In this document: positions 20,479-21,954 of the stretch, in pieces
Layout: each line of letters starts with the position of its first letter
Numbering within the stretch: the stretch's first letter is position 1
Assembly: GCF_042432825.1 (NCBI RefSeq)
Contig: NZ_JBHLWN010000099.1
Span: 1 to 21,954 of the forward strand
DNA: 21,954 nucleotides
From: Gordoniibacillus chartarius
GTDB taxonomy: Bacteria; Bacillota; Bacilli; Paenibacillales; NBRC-103111
Direction: 5' to 3'
Program-made: the position numbers and the translations under genes
Notes under the pieces: model-generated
The model's database searches: none
Seen by the model: only the letters and a program-made list of their open reading frames with translations
What the model was told of the DNA's origin: nothing

Positions 20479-21093
20479 ATGGCACATCAACTGCCGCCAC
20501 TGCCTTACGCGAACAACGCGCTCGAGCCTCACATCGATGAAACTACGATGATGATTCACCACGATCGTCACCACAACGCATATGTTACGAACCTCAACGC
20601 TGCTCTTGACAAGCATCCTGAGCTGCACGACAAGTCCCTGGAAGCTCTGATCGGCGACCTGAACTCCGTACCGGAAGACATCCGCACGGCAGTCCGCAAC
20701 AACGGCGGCGGCCATGCGAACCACTCCCTCTTCTGGGAAACGATCGCTCCGAACGCTGGCGGCGCACCGACTGGCGCTCTTGCAGCAGCTATCGACAGCG
20801 AGCTGGGCGGCTTTGACAAGTTCAAAGAAGCTTTCGCAGCAGCTGCGACGACTCGCTTCGGCTCCGGCTGGGCTTTCCTGGCTGTTAGCAAGGAAGGCAA
20901 GCTGAAGGTATATTCCCTGCCAAACCAAGACAGCCCGATCATGGAAGGCGAAACGCCGATCCTGGGCATCGACGTATGGGAGCACGCTTACTACCTGAAG
21001 TATCAAAACAAGCGCCCTGACTACATCCAAGCGTTCTTCAACGTGATCAACTGGGCTGAAGTCGGCAAGCGTTACGAAGCTGCTGTAAAGTAA
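20479..21093 (+). CDS. sodA: Superoxide dismutase, Mn/Fe type (probably Mn)
   Basis: SodA converts superoxide to oxygen and hydrogen peroxide in the cytoplasm. The 204-residue protein is the usual length. Metal ligands are complete: His27 (MMIHHDRHHNAYV), His82 (GGHANHSLFW), Asp165 and His169 (GIDVWEHAYYLKYQNKRPDYI). The sequence is close to Bacillus MnSOD; FGSGWAFLAV and the DVWEHAYYLKYQ signature are both standard. The metal preference (Mn rather than Fe) is inferred from family resemblance. The ATG at 20479 has AGGAGG nine nt upstream; an in-frame TTG six nt earlier has no better support. It is flanked by its own promoter and a strong terminator. Codon use is biased as in acnA, consistent with high expression. 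Confidence 0.97.
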   Translation: MAHQLPPLPYANNALEPHIDETTMMIHHDRHHNAYVTNLNAALDKHPELHDKSLEALIGDLNSVPEDIRTAVRNNGGGHANHSLFWETIAPNAGGAPTGALAAAIDSELGGFDKFKEAFAAAATTRFGSGWAFLAVSKEGKLKVYSLPNQDSPIMEGETPILGIDVWEHAYYLKYQNKRPDYIQAFFNVINWAEVGKRYEAAVK

Positions 21094-21106
21094 GCTGATT
21101 ATTTGG

Positions 21107-21160
21107 AAAATCCCCTGAATCGGGCCGTAATGCGGCATGATTCAGGGGATTTTTGGTTTT
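21107..21160 (+). terminator. Intrinsic terminator of sodA
   Basis: Perfect 15-bp arms AAAATCCCCTGAATC/GATTCAGGGGATTTT (21107-21121 and 21139-21153), with an inner GCCG/CGGC pairing, are followed by T-rich sequence (21151-21161). It is self-complementary enough to work in both directions. Confidence 0.93.
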
Positions 21161-21188
21161 TGGGTATACAGCGTCATACGGCGCGCGT

Positions 21189-21954
21189 GGGTTGGGGCGT
21201 TGGGGGGCGGCTGGCCTTGGCGGGACTGCAACAACGCCCTCTTGGGCCTTGTTGCGGGGCGGCAGGCCTTGGAGGGACTGCAACAACGCCCTTTCGGGCC
21301 TTGTTGCAGGGCGGCTGGCCTTGGAGCACTGCAACAACGCCCCTTTTGGGCCTTGTTGCGGGGCGGCTGGCCTTGGCGGCCCTGCAACAACGCCCTTTCG
21401 GGCCTTGTTGCAGGGCGGCTGGCCTTGGCGGGACTGCAACAACGCCCTTTCGGGCCTTGTTGCTGGACGGCGGCCTTGGCGGCACTGCAACAACGCCCTT
21501 TCGGGCCTTGTTGCGGGACGGCGGCCTTGGCGGCACTGCAACAACGCCCTTTTGGGCCTTGTTGCGGGGCGGCGGCCTTGGCGGCACTGCATCAACGCCC
21601 TTTCGGGCCTTGTTGCGGGGCGGCTGGCCTTGGCGGGACTGCAACAACGCCCTTTTGGGCCTTGTTGCGGGGCGGCTGGCCTTGGCGGGACTGCAACAAC
21701 GCCCTTTCGGGCCTTGTTGCGGGGCGGTGGGCCTTGGAGGGACTGCAACAACGCCCCTTTGGGCCTTGTTGCGGAGTGGCTGGCCTTGGGGGACTGCAAC
21801 AACGCCCTCTTGGGCCTTGTTGCGGGGCGGCTGGCCTTGGCGGCACTGCAGCAACGCCCTTTTGGCCTTGTTGCGGGCGGCGGCCTTGGCGGGACTGCAA
21901 CAACGCCCTTTCGGGCCTTGTTGCTGGACGGCAGGCCTTGGAGCACTGCAACAA
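21189..21954. repeat. Tandem array of hairpin-bearing 51-52 bp units
   Basis: Units begin with GCAACAACGCCC at 21228, 21280, 21331, 21384, 21436, 21487, 21538, 21589 (GCATC variant), 21641, 21693, 21745, 21796, 21848 (GCAGC variant) and 21897; a fifteenth at 21948 is cut by the window end. Spacings are 49-53 nt, mostly 51 or 52. The first half of each unit is a hairpin: GCAACAA pairs with TTGTTGC, a C-C mismatch follows, then GCCC pairs with GGGC around a 4-5 nt loop. The second half is a G-rich spacer with GGCCTTGG. A degenerate half unit lies at 21189-21227. The consensus has no stop codon in any frame on either strand, so the long frames on the minus strand are artefacts; the unit length is usually not a multiple of three, which also argues against a protein. 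No T-run follows the hairpins. Confidence 0.95.

Noticed and set aside
21047..21954. Long minus-strand frames through the repeat array (up to about 300 codons, Arg/Pro/Gln-rich)
   Set aside because: The repeat unit lacks stop codons in all frames and its length is usually not a multiple of three, so several frames stay open by chance and each protein reading shifts from unit to unit.
21189..21954. The tandem array read as a CRISPR array
   Set aside because: The units are near-identical along their whole length, with no unique spacers, and no cas gene is in view.

Overview
The window looks like chromosomal DNA of a Paenibacillaceae bacterium (Paenibacillus or Cohnella type). The pointers are purine-rich Shine-Dalgarno sites ahead of nearly every gene, a T-box leader, several Bacillales-type proteins (YneF, YfiT, a DUF402 nucleoside phosphatase, B. 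subtilis-like CheY and MnSOD) and a fairly high G+C content in most genes. This placement is inferred from gene content and not from any database search. I see no rRNA, tRNA, CRISPR, prophage or insertion sequence.

Layout. Positions 1-417 hold no gene. On the minus strand come fabI (lipid synthesis), uvsE (UV repair), an orphan cheY, and an apparent operon of an Amidase_6 protein, ddl (D-Ala-D-Ala ligase) and a small unknown protein that ends at a strong terminator. acnA (aconitase) runs on the plus strand between its own promoter and terminator. An AT-richer, divergent serS then lies on the minus strand behind a compact T-box riboswitch. The plus strand next carries yfiT (DinB-fold hydrolase) and a tandem DUF2294/MpsC-domain protein. 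An IclR-family regulator (minus) with a candidate operator diverges from a membrane-anchored alpha/beta hydrolase (plus), which is followed by a DUF2935 protein. A minus-strand block then reads, in transcription order, DUF402 phosphatase, lepB, queG, an HD-GYP-like protein, yneF and folE. Another minus-strand gene, a GNAT acetyltransferase, sits upstream of that block and has its own terminator. The window closes on the plus strand with a 65-residue unknown protein and sodA.

The genes are mostly housekeeping functions in short, separately terminated units. The DUF402 protein, lepB and queG are tightly coupled (a 4-nt overlap, then about 9 nt). queG (queuosine) and folE (folate/pterin, and the first step toward queuosine precursors) share a neighbourhood but are not in one evident operon.

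The most unusual part is the right end. Just past the sodA terminator, a tandem array of about 51-52 bp units (14 full copies and a 15th cut by the window edge) runs off the window. Every unit contains a hairpin, and the array has no stop codons in its consensus, which produces long spurious reading frames. Other points of interest are the compositionally distinct serS with its short T-box, an altered GYP-type motif in the HD-GYP protein, a cluster of TATAGGA motifs upstream of cheY, and a perfect 13-bp-arm palindrome between the GNAT gene and the 65-residue gene.
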